NCBI RefSeq assembly: GCF_011751885.2
Contig: NZ_CP061771.1
Span: 248,001-312,000 of the forward strand
Length of the DNA: 64,000 nt
Direction of reading: 5' to 3'
Origin: Salinibacterium sp. ZJ450
GTDB lineage: Bacteria; Actinomycetota; Actinomycetes; Actinomycetales; Microbacteriaceae
Each line of letters begins with the position of its first letter. The stretch's first letter is position 1. The notes under the pieces were generated by a model. That model ran no database searches. It was given only the letters and a program-made list of their open reading frames with translations, and was not told the DNA's origin. Made by a program: the position numbers and the translations under genes. Positions 36,696 to 49,220 of this stretch are shown one piece after another.

Positions 36696-39008
36696 GTGGT
36701 TACCGCTCTCTACCGTCGCTATCGACCGGAGACCTTCGCTGAGCTCATTGGGCAAACGCAGGTCACCGATCCGCTGCGCACTGCCCTCCGCACCGACCGG
36801 GTGAACCACGCGTACCTGTTCAGCGGACCGCGCGGCTGTGGCAAGACCACGTCCGCCCGCATCCTGGCCCGCTGCCTGAACTGCGCCGAAGGCCCCACCG
36901 ACACCCCCTGCGGTGTCTGCCCGAGCTGCATCGAGCTCAGCCGCGACGGCGGCGGCTCCCTCGATGTTGTGGAGATCGACGCGGCCAGCCACAACGGTGT
37001 CGACGACGCCCGCGACCTGCGTGAACGCGCCGTGTTCGCGCCCGCCCGCGACCGGTTCAAGATCTTCATCCTCGACGAGGCCCACATGGTCACGCCGCAG
37101 GGCTTCAACGCGCTGCTGAAGATCGTCGAAGAGCCGCCGGAGCACGTCAAGTTCATCTTCGCGACCACCGAGCCCGAGAAGGTCATCGGCACCATCCGGT
37201 CGCGCACCCACCATTACCCGTTCCGGCTGGTGCCGCCCGCGCAGATGCTCGAGTACGTGCAGCAACTGTCGGAGAGCGAGGGCGTCAAGGTCGACGCCGG
37301 CGTGCTGCCCCTCGTCGTGCGTGCCGGCGGCGGGTCCGTTCGCGACACCCTCTCGCTGCTCGACCAGCTGATCGCCGGCTCCGAGAACGACACCGTCGAA
37401 TACGAGCGAGCCGTTGCCCTGCTCGGCTACACCCACGGCGCCCTGCTCGACGAGGTCGTCGACGCGATTGGCGCCCGCGACGCCGCCGCTGTGTTCGCCG
37501 CGGTCGACCGGGTGATCCAGACCGGACAAGACCCTCGCCGCTTCGTCGAAGACCTGCTCGAGCGCCTGCGCGACCTCATCATCGTCGGCGCCACCCGCGA
37601 GAACGCGGCCGCCGTGTTGCGCGGCATCCCGCAAGACGAGCTCGACCACATGATCCAGCAGGCCGCCAAGTTCGGAACGGCGGAGCTGTCGAGGGCAGCG
37701 GATGTCGTGAACGCGGCACTCACCGAGATGACGGGCGCCACGAGCCCACGGTTGCACCTTGAACTCATGGTCGCCCGGGTGCTGCTGCCCGCAAGCGATG
37801 ACACCGAGCGCGGCGCCCTGGCCAGGGTGGAGCGGCTGGAGCGTCGCGTCGGCATGGCCGGCGCCGCAGACGGCCCACCCGCAGCACCCGTCGCGCAGAC
37901 CGCCTCGGCGCCGGTATCGCCGCCACCGGCACCCGCGGCAACCCCGGCAGCGTCGAGCCCTGCTCCGATTCCGGCTACCACGCCTGTTACCAGCCCGCCC
38001 GCGTCCGGCCCGCCCGCAACAACACCAGCCGAGGCTCCGCAGCCCGCTGCACCCGCCGCACCCGCACCCGCACCCGCGGCCCCGCCGGTTGGTCCCCTCA
38101 CGCTGCAGCAGGTGCGAGACGCCTGGCCCGAGATTCTCGAGGTAGTGCAGAAGGCCAAGCGCAGCGCGTGGATGGTTGTGTACACCTCGCAAGCGCGAGT
38201 GCTGGTCGACGATGTGCTCACGGTCACCTTCCCGAGCCAGAAGGATGTCGATAACTTCAAGCAGCAGGGCCTCGAGGGGGTCAGCGAGAATCTGCGCCGC
38301 GCCATCCTGAGCGTGCTCGGCGTGCGGGTGAAGTTCATCGCCAAGGTGGAGGCGCCAGGCAAGCCGCTCACGGCCGCCCAGACCGCCGCCGCGCCCGCGT
38401 CGACTCCCGCCCCGACTGTCCCGACCCGGGCTCCGGCGCCCGCGGCGTCGCGCGCGAATGTCACTCAGGGCCCGGTTGATGCACAGGGCCGGACTGGCCA
38501 GCAGGGATCGAATGACCCGCAGGCCCCGACCGACGCGCAGGCTGCGACCGACAGGCAGGGCCCGACCGACGCGACCGGCCCGCAGGATCTGCACGAGGAA
38601 CCCCCGCACGACCCGTACCCGAGCGAGGAGCCATCGGTCCCAGCGGAACCGGCATCGACCGGCTGGGACGTCGTGGCAATCCCCGGCTCTGACGCTGAGC
38701 CCGCGCCTGCCTCGGCACCGGTCGCCGCTGGCTCGAAGCGCAGTCCCTCGTCCGCCGCCTCCTCGAAGAGCAGCCCGTCGCCGAGCGCCACCGCCGGTGC
38801 TCCCGCGACGCAGTCGCCCTCGAACGACACGGCCACCGCCGCGAAGGCCGCCGCGAAGGCGCCAGCCACCCGCCAGTCGCCGGGCGCCGCGACATCCGGA
38901 ACCGGCCGTCAGCGCTACGGCGAATCCGTCGTGCGTGAGATCCTCAACGCCAGTTTCATCGAGGAGCAGACCATAGTGCCGCGCTCCACCGCAAGAAGTG
39001 AGTTCTAA
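36696..39008 (+). CDS. dnaX: DNA polymerase III subunits gamma and tau
   Basis: The clamp-loader ATPase assembles the beta clamp on primed DNA. The 770-residue protein begins VVTALYRRYRPETFAELIGQ; GTG at 36696 is the start, and the open frame upstream is not DnaX-like. Walker A is GPRGCGKT at residues 44-51, a four-Cys zinc module follows (CLNC, CGVCPSC), and the sensor region includes IFATTEPEKVIGTIRSR. Residues from about 390 on contain long Pro/Ala/Thr-rich linkers flanking a tau-type domain. No slippery A-run for programmed frameshifting is seen. recR follows after 3 bases. Confidence 0.95.
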   Translation: MVTALYRRYRPETFAELIGQTQVTDPLRTALRTDRVNHAYLFSGPRGCGKTTSARILARCLNCAEGPTDTPCGVCPSCIELSRDGGGSLDVVEIDAASHNGVDDARDLRERAVFAPARDRFKIFILDEAHMVTPQGFNALLKIVEEPPEHVKFIFATTEPEKVIGTIRSRTHHYPFRLVPPAQMLEYVQQLSESEGVKVDAGVLPLVVRAGGGSVRDTLSLLDQLIAGSENDTVEYERAVALLGYTHGALLDEVVDAIGARDAAAVFAAVDRVIQTGQDPRRFVEDLLERLRDLIIVGATRENAAAVLRGIPQDELDHMIQQAAKFGTAELSRAADVVNAALTEMTGATSPRLHLELMVARVLLPASDDTERGALARVERLERRVGMAGAADGPPAAPVAQTASAPVSPPPAPAATPAASSPAPIPATTPVTSPPASGPPATTPAEAPQPAAPAAPAPAPAAPPVGPLTLQQVRDAWPEILEVVQKAKRSAWMVVYTSQARVLVDDVLTVTFPSQKDVDNFKQQGLEGVSENLRRAILSVLGVRVKFIAKVEAPGKPLTAAQTAAAPASTPAPTVPTRAPAPAASRANVTQGPVDAQGRTGQQGSNDPQAPTDAQAATDRQGPTDATGPQDLHEEPPHDPYPSEEPSVPAEPASTGWDVVAIPGSDAEPAPASAPVAAGSKRSPSSAASSKSSPSPSATAGAPATQSPSNDTATAAKAAAKAPATRQSPGAATSGTGRQRYGESVVREILNASFIEEQTIVPRSTARSEF

Positions 39009-39011
39009 CCC

Positions 39012-39611
39012 GTGTACGAGGGCATTGTCCAGGAACTCATCGACGAACTGGGGCGGCTGCCCGGCATCGGCCCCAAGTCGGCGCAGCGCATCGCGTTCCA
39101 CATCCTGCAGACCGAAAGCGTCGACGTGACCCGGTTGGCGCAGGTGCTGATGGAGGTCAAAGAGAAGGTGCGTTTCTGCGCGATCTGCGGCAACGTGTCC
39201 GAGCACGAGACCTGCTCCATCTGCCGCGATCCCCGACGCCAGCCGCAGACCATCTGCGTCGTCGAAGAGGCGAAGGATGTCGTCGCGATCGAGCGCACCC
39301 GTGAGTTCCGTGGGCTGTACCACGTGCTCGGCGGAGCGATCAGCCCAATCGACGGCATCGGTCCCGACGACCTGCGCATCCGTCAGCTGCTGCAACGCCT
39401 CGCAGACGGCACGGTGACCGAGGTGATCATCGCCACTGACCCCAACCTCGAGGGCGAGGCGACAGCGACGTACCTTACCCGCATGCTGCAGCAGCCCGGT
39501 CTGCGGGTCACTCGTCTGGCATCCGGACTCCCCGTGGGTGGCGATCTCGAGTACGCCGACGAAGTCACCCTCGGCCGCGCCTTCGAAGGCCGGCGACTGG
39601 TCGAGTACTAG
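39012..39611 (+). CDS. recR: Recombination mediator RecR
   Basis: This 199-residue protein helps load RecA at gaps together with RecF/RecO. It has an N-terminal helix-hairpin-helix ([20 protein letters not shown]), a zinc finger [16 protein letters not shown], and a Toprim domain ([31 protein letters not shown]). The start is GTG at 39012, 3 bases after dnaX. Confidence 0.95.
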   Translation: MYEGIVQELIDELGRLPGIGPKSAQRIAFHILQTESVDVTRLAQVLMEVKEKVRFCAICGNVSEHETCSICRDPRRQPQTICVVEEAKDVVAIERTREFRGLYHVLGGAISPIDGIGPDDLRIRQLLQRLADGTVTEVIIATDPNLEGEATATYLTRMLQQPGLRVTRLASGLPVGGDLEYADEVTLGRAFEGRRLVEY

Positions 39612-39655
39612 TCGGAAGCCCGCAGACCGGTGGGCGCCACGGTGCCAACACATGC

Positions 39656-39695
39656 GAAACGGCGACGCACCGGAGTTCCGATGCGTCGCCGTTTC
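39656..39695. terminator. Terminator hairpin after recR
   Basis: GAAACGGCGACGCA (39656-39669) pairs with TGCGTCGCCGTTTC (39682-39695), a perfect 14-bp stem that can extend inward as CGG-AGTT-CCG. It separates recR from the convergent membrane protein gene and can work in both directions. Confidence 0.8.
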
Positions 39696-39731
39696 TGCGT
39701 GGCGGCGTCCACGCGGCTTCGGCACAGTTGG

Positions 39732-40400
39732 TCAAGCAGCGTAACCGGCGCGGTCCACCTTTCGGTGATAGCGCATGCCGGCCACACCGCCGAGGATCGC
39801 GCCGCCGAGTGCGACCAGCGCGGCGACGATGGCGGTGATGATCCCGGCCGTCGTCAGCGTGCCCTCGTTGATCGGCAGGCGGGGGAACACGTTCATGTTC
39901 GCCAGTACGTCAAACTGGCTGCCGGCGACGACCCCGAGGATCGCGACCAGGATCGCGATCACCAGAGCCCACACCCACACCGCGATGCCCTGCTTCACGC
40001 CGTCGAACCGCGCCATTCGCCCCGCGACGTAGCCGCCGCAGAAGTAGGCGATGAATAGGACGATTGCTAACAGAATGGCGCCCGTGATGCCGATGGCCTC
40101 AGGTGCATCGGTGGCAGCAGCGTTGACGTCGTTGACGTCGACGTTGGTCGCCAGGCCAAGTGCCGTGCCGATAGCGCCGAGGAGGGCCACCAAGAGCACC
40201 GCCATTCCCATCGCGGTGAGCCAACCGAAGAATGCGGACCCGATCTTGACTCCGCCGTATTGCTCCTGTTCCCGCTCGACGACGCGCTCGGGAGTTGTCA
40301 CACGCTCTTGACCCGTGGACGACCGCGAGGGAACACCCCCAGTAGGGTCATCTCGCGCGAACGGAGGCTGGTTTCCCGTGCTGTCACTGCTTGTGCTCAT
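39732..40400 (-). CDS. Four-helix membrane protein, unknown function
   Basis: The 222-residue protein has a hydrophilic, Ser/Thr/Glu-rich N-terminus of about 50 residues and four hydrophobic helices with many small residues (GGYVAGRMARFDGVKQG between helices 2 and 3). The GxxAG-rich pattern resembles small membrane proteins found beside general-stress genes. It sits 26 bases downstream of the PRC-barrel/DUF2382 gene on the same strand, so joint stress-related expression is likely. No specific function is recognised. Confidence 0.82.
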   Translation of the reverse strand: MSTSSDSTGNQPPFARDDPTGGVPSRSSTGQERVTTPERVVEREQEQYGGVKIGSAFFGWLTAMGMAVLLVALLGAIGTALGLATNVDVNDVNAAATDAPEAIGITGAILLAIVLFIAYFCGGYVAGRMARFDGVKQGIAVWVWALVIAILVAILGVVAGSQFDVLANMNVFPRLPINEGTLTTAGIITAIVAALVALGGAILGGVAGMRYHRKVDRAGYAA

Positions 40401-40426
40401 GTTGTCTCTCCCTCCAGACCAAGGGG

Positions 40427-41206
40427 TCAGATGCCCTTGTCACGGCGACGAGCATCGCCCTCGACATCCGTATCGATCTTTTCCTTGCGAACTTCCTCGG
40501 TGACCCGGGCTTCGTCGGTTACCGTCTCGGTGTCGAGCCGCACGCGCTCCACCGGCACGGTCTTCTTCTCCACGACCGGTTCTTCGGCGTGAAGGGTGAC
40601 CTCGTGCTCGGCCTCGCTGATGTCCGCTCCGCGCAGCGCCTCGTTGGCGTTGGCGTCGGTGATCGGTTCGCGCTCGATGCGAACTTCTTCGTGGCTGACC
40701 GGCACCGTTTGGGTGACGTTCTCGGTCACCACGTACTTGCGCAGGCGCACCTTGCCGGTGGCGTGGCGCTCCGTGCCGACGTTCACACGTTCCTCGGAGC
40801 GAGTCATCGCGTCATCGGTGCGGGCGCGGTCGCGGTCAAGGTCGCGATCAGTGACGTCGCCGCGCAGGTCACGGTCGCTTCTGTCGCCGTAGTCGAGCGA
40901 GTAGTAGCTGTACAGCTTCGCTTCCTCGGCTTCGTCGAGATGACGGTCGGCATCAACCCGCGGGGCGTCCTTCACCATGTCCTTGTCAAAGGGCACCGTC
41001 ACGTCATCACCATTGATTCTCGCGTCCCGCAACGGCACGAATGATTCAGAAGTGCCGAAGAGTCCGGTGGAGACAGTCAGCCATTCCGGGCGGCCAGTCT
41101 GGTCGTCAAGGTACACCTGGCCGATCTTCCCGATCTTGTTGCCATTGGTGTCGTAGACGGCTCCGTGGCCTTGGGTGAGGGTCTGGATCTGGTTGGTGTC
41201 AAGCAT
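40427..41206 (-). CDS. PRC-barrel and DUF2382 (YsnF/AvaK) stress protein
   Basis: This 259-residue protein has an N-terminal PRC-barrel (GAVYDTNGNKIGKIGQVYLDD, then RPEWLTVSTGLFGTSESFVPL, residues 15-60). The C-terminal DUF2382 domain begins about residue 140 and has charged repeats (KVRLRKYVVTENVTQTVPVS, HEEVRIEREPI). The linker between is Asp/Arg-rich (DRSDRDLRGDVTDRDLDRDR). Members are general-stress proteins of unknown mechanism. It is divergent from lysC. Confidence 0.9.
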   Translation of the reverse strand: MLDTNQIQTLTQGHGAVYDTNGNKIGKIGQVYLDDQTGRPEWLTVSTGLFGTSESFVPLRDARINGDDVTVPFDKDMVKDAPRVDADRHLDEAEEAKLYSYYSLDYGDRSDRDLRGDVTDRDLDRDRARTDDAMTRSEERVNVGTERHATGKVRLRKYVVTENVTQTVPVSHEEVRIEREPITDANANEALRGADISEAEHEVTLHAEEPVVEKKTVPVERVRLDTETVTDEARVTEEVRKEKIDTDVEGDARRRDKGI

Positions 41207-41498
41207 TGGTCGTGCTCCATTCAGGGTTTCTGTAGCGAATAGGCCCGGACTGTCGAAGTTCGCGGGCCTCTCAGATGGTCGATCGGACCTTCAGGTGGTC
41301 GAGCGACCTCATCAATTACGCGGCCACCGCTGTATCTGCACAACGGGGTTGCGCCCCCCTTAGCTAGTGAGTTACCGTCCACCGCTCCCTTCGCGACGGC
41401 CGAGCAGAAGCACACCGGAGTGCCGGGCGTAACGTACGCAAGAGGCCTGCTCTGGCCCGGATAGAATAGACAGTCGGTATTCGAACGTAGGAGTCCGT
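41207..41498 (+). promoter_or_regulatory. Divergent control region ahead of aspartokinase
   Basis: This 292-base gap holds no gene. TAGAAT at 41462-41467 is a good -10 box for lysC, with no clear -35 box, and AGGAG precedes the GTG start. AGGCCCG and CGGGCCT (41241-41247, 41263-41269) could form a 7-bp stem near the start of the PRC-barrel gene. No riboswitch was recognised. Confidence 0.45.
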
Positions 41499-42764
<1,266 letters not shown>

Positions 42765-42804
42765 CCCGGTCGTTTCGCACGTTTCGCGACATCCGCGTCG
42801 CTGA

Positions 42805-43905
<1,101 letters not shown>

Positions 43906-43932
43906 CGCATCACACAACTAACTCAGCACACG

Positions 43933-43967
43933 AGAAGGCCCAGCGAACAGTGTTCGCTGGGCCTTCT
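43933..43967 (+). terminator. Terminator hairpin after asd
   Basis: AGAAGGCCCAGCGAAC (43933-43948) and GTTCGCTGGGCCTTCT (43952-43967) form a perfect 16-bp stem with a 3-base loop. The downstream gene on the other strand ends 30 bases further on, so it can serve both. Confidence 0.9.
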
Positions 43968-43996
43968 GTTGTCTTGCGGGGCGGGGCGTTCCGCGG

Positions 43997-44776
<780 letters not shown>

Positions 44777-44926
44777 AAGTCATACAAGTTACCCGCCGAA
44801 TCGGGGTGAAACCTGAGAGTTCCGGCATCCGTAACCATCTATGACGGTGCCAAGCGGGCGCGCGCCCGCAGACAGCGGAGGACCCCGGCCGCGCGGGCGA
44901 CCGGGGTCCTCGGAGTGCTGCAGTGA

Positions 44927-46255
44927 CTAGTCGAGTTCCTGACCCGAGCGGTCCTTCGCGAACGCCACGGCCACGATCGAGATGGCCGCGCAGACGCCGA
45001 TGAAGACGGCGACCGGCAGGTAGGCGCCCTCGTACTGGGCAAGCAGCGCGGTGGCGATCAGCGGCGCGGTACCACCGGCGATCGCGGCGCCGACCTGGTA
45101 GCCCAGCGAGACACCGGTGTAGCGCACCTCGGCGGGGAAGCTCTCCGCGAAGAACGTGCCGATCACCGAGCCGTAGCTGGTCCAGATCACGCCGAAGCCG
45201 ATCACCGCGGCGATCGTGAGCGAGAAGAAGGTGCCCTGGTTGATCAGCCAGAAGAACGGCACGATGAACGCGGCTACCAGCACGGCGCCGACGATGAACT
45301 GCTTCTTGCGGCCGATGCGGTCGGAAAGCGAGCCCATCAGCAGCATCATCGGGATGCCCACGACGGCGGCGATGAGCACGGCGTTCAGGGCCTCGTTGCG
45401 CTCGAAGCCGAGGCTGACCGCGTACGAGACGGTGAAGGTGGCGAACAGGAAGAACGTCGAGGTCTCGATGATCTTGGCGCCGACGGCGATGAGCACCGAA
45501 CGCCAGTGGTGGCGCAGCGTCTCGACGAGCGGCAGCTTGGCGGTCTTCGACGTCTCTTGGACCATCTTGAACGACGGGGTCTCATCCACCGTGTGCCGGA
45601 TCCAGAAGCCGACCGCGACCAGCACGATCGAGAACAGGAACGGGATGCGCCATCCGAACGAGAGGAAGTCCGCTTCGCTGAAGATCGCGCTGCTCGCGGA
45701 TGCCGCGAGGTTTCCGAGCGCGAGGCCGACCAGCGCGCCGACCTGCGGCATGGCGCCGTAGAAGCCGCGCTTCTTGCGAGGCGAGTACTCGACCGCCATC
45801 AGCAGTCCGCCGCCCCACTCGCCGCCGAGGGCGAGGCCCTGCACCAGGCGCAGCAGGGTGAGGATGATCGGAGCCCAGACGCCGATCTGCGCGTAAGTGG
45901 GCATGAGCCCGATCAGCACCGTGGCGACGCCCATCATGCCGAGCGTGATGACCAGGGTCTTCTTGCGGCCGATGCGGTCACCGATGTGGCTGAACACGAT
46001 GCCGCCGATGGGGCGGATCGCGAACGCGAACGCGAATGCCGCGAGCGACAGGAGCTGGCTCGACACCGGGTCGTCGGACGGGAAGAACAGCGGTCCGAAG
46101 ACGAGCGCCGACATCGTTCCGTACAGGAAGAAGTCGTACCACTCGACGGCGCTACCGACGGCGCTGCCGAACAGGGCGCGGCGGCGGTCTTTGTCGCTGA
46201 TCAGTTGGGACTTGTCGACGACAGCGTCTTCAGGCGCGCCTGTCATTGTGCTCAT
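44927..46255 (-). CDS. MHS-family (major facilitator) transporter
   Basis: This 442-residue permease has 12 hydrophobic helices and the metabolite:H+ symporter signatures: GSAVEWYDFFLYG near residue 30, GVRPIGG-like FAIRPIGGIVFSHIGDRIGRKKTL, and LLRLVQGLALGGEWGGG. MHS members carry dicarboxylates, shikimate, proline/betaine or aromatic acids. As last gene of the aldolase operon it probably imports the aromatic or hydroxy-acid substrate. ATG at 46255 is preferred over longer forms because an AGAGGAA element lies before it. Confidence 0.88.
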   Translation of the reverse strand: MSTMTGAPEDAVVDKSQLISDKDRRRALFGSAVGSAVEWYDFFLYGTMSALVFGPLFFPSDDPVSSQLLSLAAFAFAFAIRPIGGIVFSHIGDRIGRKKTLVITLGMMGVATVLIGLMPTYAQIGVWAPIILTLLRLVQGLALGGEWGGGLLMAVEYSPRKKRGFYGAMPQVGALVGLALGNLAASASSAIFSEADFLSFGWRIPFLFSIVLVAVGFWIRHTVDETPSFKMVQETSKTAKLPLVETLRHHWRSVLIAVGAKIIETSTFFLFATFTVSYAVSLGFERNEALNAVLIAAVVGIPMMLLMGSLSDRIGRKKQFIVGAVLVAAFIVPFFWLINQGTFFSLTIAAVIGFGVIWTSYGSVIGTFFAESFPAEVRYTGVSLGYQVGAAIAGGTAPLIATALLAQYEGAYLPVAVFIGVCAAISIVAVAFAKDRSGQELD

Positions 46256-46306
46256 GATACGAAGGTTCCTCTTTGACTTACGTGGTGGTAGATAGGTGTG
46301 CTGCAA

Positions 46307-47074
46307 TCACCGACGTGAGTCGGTGAAACTTGTGTTCGCCGTGCTGGCGAGGAAGGCGACATCCGTGCTGACCAGCAGCAGACGGACACCGGATGCCTCG
46401 TATTCAGCGGCCTGCGCGGCGTCGGCGCAGTGGATACCCACGTGCTTGCCTGCGGCCAGGGTGGCCTCGATGATGCGGCCGATCGCGGCCCGGTGCTCGG
46501 CCGAGCCGGCCGCCGTGCCGAGGCTTGCCGCGAGGTCGGTCGGGCCGATGAAGATCAGGTCGAGGCCGTCGACCGCGGCGATCTCGTCGACACGCTCGAG
46601 GCCCTCGCGGGTCTCCACCATGGCGATCGCCAGCAGGCTGTCGTTGGCGGTGGCCAGGTAGTCGGCCATGCCGAAGCCGTACTGGGCGGCGCGGGCCGCG
46701 CCGATGCCCCGGGAGCCGAGCGGTGGGAACCGCACGGCGTCGACGAGGGCGACAGCCTGCGCTGCGCTCTCGACGTGCGGCACCACGATGCCCGCCGCGC
46801 CGGTATCGAGGCTGCGGCTGATCGCCGAGCTGATCTCGGGCACCCGCACGATCACGCGGCCAGACCCGGCGCGCACCAGTTGTTCGATGGTGGTCAGATC
46901 GAGCGCGGCGTGCTCGGCGTCGACCACGATCGCGTCGGCGCCCGCGTAGACGAGTGCCTCGGTGACCGTGGTGTGGCCGATCAGCTGGAAGGTGCCGACG
47001 AGCGCGCCCTGGTCGAGGGCGGCGCGCAGGCTCGCGGGCGCAGCGGTGCCCAGAGGGATGGAACCGTACGACAA
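46307..47074 (-). CDS. HpcH/HpaI-family aldolase
   Basis: This is a 255-residue class II, divalent-metal pyruvate aldolase of the 4-hydroxy-2-oxoheptanedioate aldolase type. Landmarks are GADAIVVDAEHAALD near residue 50, MVETREGLERVDEIAAVDGLDLIFIGPTDLAASLG (shown here as a family stretch in two parts: MVETREGLERVDEI and DLIFIGPTDL), and GKHVGIHCAD. It begins one base after the 4-hydroxy-2-oxovalerate aldolase gene. It splits a 4-hydroxy-2-oxoacid to pyruvate and an aldehyde; the exact substrate is open. Confidence 0.87.
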   Translation of the reverse strand: MSYGSIPLGTAAPASLRAALDQGALVGTFQLIGHTTVTEALVYAGADAIVVDAEHAALDLTTIEQLVRAGSGRVIVRVPEISSAISRSLDTGAAGIVVPHVESAAQAVALVDAVRFPPLGSRGIGAARAAQYGFGMADYLATANDSLLAIAMVETREGLERVDEIAAVDGLDLIFIGPTDLAASLGTAAGSAEHRAAIGRIIEATLAAGKHVGIHCADAAQAAEYEASGVRLLLVSTDVAFLASTANTSFTDSRR

Positions 47075-47075
47075 A

Positions 47076-48104
47076 CTAGGCGGCCTTCGCCTTCACCAGG
47101 TCGAGAGCGACGTCGACGATCATGTCTTCCTGGCCGCCGACCATCTTGCGACGGCCGAGCTCCATCAGGATCTCGATGGTCGGGATGCCGTAGCGGGCAG
47201 AGGCCCGCTCGGCGTGCAGCAGGAACGAGGAGTAGACGCCGGCGTAGCCGAGGCCCAGGGTCTCGCGGTCGACCTGCACCGGGCGCACCTGCAGCGGGCG
47301 AACAATGTCGTCCGCGGCATCCATCAGCGCGAACACGTCGGTGCCGTGGTTCCAGCCCATTTTGTCGGCCACGGCGATGAACACCTCGAGCGGCGCGTTG
47401 CCGGCTCCGGCGCCCATACCGGTGAGGCTGGCGTCGACGCGGTTGGCTCCGGCCTCGACGGCGGCGATGGAGTTCGCGACGCCGAGCGACAGGTTGTGGT
47501 GAGCGTGGATGCCGATCTCGGTGTCCGGGTTCAGCACGTCGCGCAGCGCGTTCACCCGGTCGGTGACGTCGTGCATGTTCTGCGCACCGGAGGAGTCGAC
47601 CACGTACACGCACTGCGCGCCGTAGCCCTCCATCAGCTTGGCCTGCTTGCCGAGCTCGGCGGGCGTGGTCATGGCGCTCATCATCAGGAAGCCGGTGGTG
47701 TTGAGGCCGAGTTCCCGGGCGGTCGCGATGTGCTGGGCGGAGACATCCGCCTCGGTGCAGTGGGTCGCGACGCGCACGTAGCTGACGCCGGCGGATGCCG
47801 CGCGCTTGAGGTCGTGGATGGTTCCGACGCCCGGCAGCAGCAGCGTGGCGATGGCGATGTTCTCGGCGACCTCGGCGGCTGCCTCGATCCATTCCACGTC
47901 GGAGTGCGCGGCGAAGCCGTAGTTGACGCTGGAGCCGTTCAGTCCGTCGCCGTGGGCGACCTCGACGCTGTCGACGCCGGCCGCGTCGAGGGCGGTGACG
48001 ATGTCGCGCACGTTCTGGGTGCTGTACTGGTGGCGAACCGCGTGGCTGCCGTCGCGCAGGGTGACGTCAGAGATGAACAGCTTGTCGGTGGTGGGGTCGA
48101 ACAT
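47076..48104 (-). CDS. dmpG: 4-hydroxy-2-oxovalerate aldolase
   Basis: The 342-residue TIM-barrel aldolase cleaves 4-hydroxy-2-oxovalerate to pyruvate and acetaldehyde in meta-cleavage pathways. It starts with the HMGL-like [10 protein letters not shown] metal-binding segment, has [15 protein letters not shown] near residue 198 (His ligands) and ends with a DmpG communication-domain-like region. It would form a channelling complex with the acetaldehyde dehydrogenase encoded 3 bases upstream, as known for DmpFG. Confidence 0.93.
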   Translation of the reverse strand: MFDPTTDKLFISDVTLRDGSHAVRHQYSTQNVRDIVTALDAAGVDSVEVAHGDGLNGSSVNYGFAAHSDVEWIEAAAEVAENIAIATLLLPGVGTIHDLKRAASAGVSYVRVATHCTEADVSAQHIATARELGLNTTGFLMMSAMTTPAELGKQAKLMEGYGAQCVYVVDSSGAQNMHDVTDRVNALRDVLNPDTEIGIHAHHNLSLGVANSIAAVEAGANRVDASLTGMGAGAGNAPLEVFIAVADKMGWNHGTDVFALMDAADDIVRPLQVRPVQVDRETLGLGYAGVYSSFLLHAERASARYGIPTIEILMELGRRKMVGGQEDMIVDVALDLVKAKAA

Positions 48105-48107
48105 GGC

Positions 48108-49061
48108 TTATGCCACCTCCTGGTCTTCGGCGCGCTTCTGCTGGCGCTGAACGATGGTTTCGGCGGTGCGCATGGCGGCCGACGTCATGATGTCGAGGTT
48201 GCCGGCGTAGGCGGGCAGGTAGTGCGCCGCGCCCTCCACCTCGAGGAAGACGCTGGTCTTGAGACCGGTGAACTCGCCAACGCCGGGGATGACCACCGGC
48301 TCTTCGATCAGTTCGAACTGCACCTTCTGCTTCAGCCGGTAGCCGGGAACGTAGGCGTTGACCTTCTCGACGATGTCTTCGATGGCCTTCTCGATGGCGT
48401 CCTGGTCGGCTACCTCGGAGAGGGTGAAGACGGTGTCGCGCATCATCAGCGGCGGTTCGGCCGGGTTCAGCACGATGATGGCCTTGCCCTTGTCTGCGCC
48501 GCCGACGGCTTCGAGCGCGGCCGAGGTGGTCTCGGTGAACTCGTCGATGTTCGCGCGAGTGCCGGGTCCGGCGGACTTGCTGGAGATCGAAGCGACAATC
48601 TCGGCGTACTTCACGTTGGTGACGCTGGAGACGGCGGCGACGATCGGCACGGTGGCCTGGCCACCACAGGTGACCATGTTCAGGTTGGGGGCGTCGAGGT
48701 GCTCCTCGAGGTTGACCACCGGGATGCAGTACGGGCCGATGGCCGCCGGGGTCAGGTCGAGCAGGCGGATCGACGGCTTGGCCGCAAGCAGCTTCTCGGA
48801 GTTGTAGCGGTGCGCGCCGGCGGAGGTGGCGTCGAAGACGATGTCGATGTCGGCGAAGACCTCGTGCTCGATCAGACCGTCGACTCCGGTGGAGATCGGG
48901 GTGACGCCGAGTCGTCCGGCGCGGGCCAGCCCGTCGCTCTCGGGGTCGATGCCGACCATCGCTGCGATCTTGAGGATGCCGCTGCCTCGGAGGATCTTGA
49001 TCATCAGGTCGGTACCGATGTTCCCCGAGCCGATAATCGCTGCGCTTACAGGCTGAGTCAT
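48108..49061 (-). CDS. dmpF: Acetaldehyde dehydrogenase (acetylating)
   Basis: This 317-residue enzyme oxidises acetaldehyde to acetyl-CoA with NAD+. Rossmann motif [16 protein letters not shown] is at the N-terminus and the catalytic Cys is at about residue 132 in [11 protein letters not shown] at 49061 is chosen since the family starts at this Rossmann strand; upstream in-frame codons lack similarity. It is the first gene of the catabolic operon, divergent from the IclR regulator. Confidence 0.93.
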   Translation of the reverse strand: MTQPVSAAIIGSGNIGTDLMIKILRGSGILKIAAMVGIDPESDGLARAGRLGVTPISTGVDGLIEHEVFADIDIVFDATSAGAHRYNSEKLLAAKPSIRLLDLTPAAIGPYCIPVVNLEEHLDAPNLNMVTCGGQATVPIVAAVSSVTNVKYAEIVASISSKSAGPGTRANIDEFTETTSAALEAVGGADKGKAIIVLNPAEPPLMMRDTVFTLSEVADQDAIEKAIEDIVEKVNAYVPGYRLKQKVQFELIEEPVVIPGVGEFTGLKTSVFLEVEGAAHYLPAYAGNLDIMTSAAMRTAETIVQRQQKRAEDQEVA

Positions 49062-49103
49062 GCCAGGCCCTTTCACTTCTTTGTGTGCCGGTTCGTACAT
49101 ACC

Positions 49104-49140
49104 TGTTCGAAACTTCGTCACTCGTTCAGGATATCGAACA
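49104..49140. promoter_or_regulatory. Inverted repeat in the IclR/catabolic divergent region
   Basis: TGTTCGA (49104-49110) and TCGAACA (49134-49140) are perfect inverse complements 23 bases apart. Further GTTCG-like units lie at about 49091 and 49123. IclR regulators often bind such spaced half-sites, so this is a plausible operator for the acetaldehyde dehydrogenase operon and for iclR autoregulation. Confidence 0.45.
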
Positions 49141-49220
49141 CCCGCGCGGGTCACGCTGTCAACTCAGAGGAATGTTCACCGCGATTTGCGCGGCGGGCGG
49201 TTGCCCGATATTCATAAGGC

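Noticed and set aside
36417-39725. Very long minus-strand open frame continuing from the AbiEi/DUF559 gene through dnaX and recR
   Set aside because: It is antisense to two certain genes, has no ordered domain character and is His/Arg/Gly-rich, as expected for the shadow of high-GC genes. Only the part below 36416 is kept.
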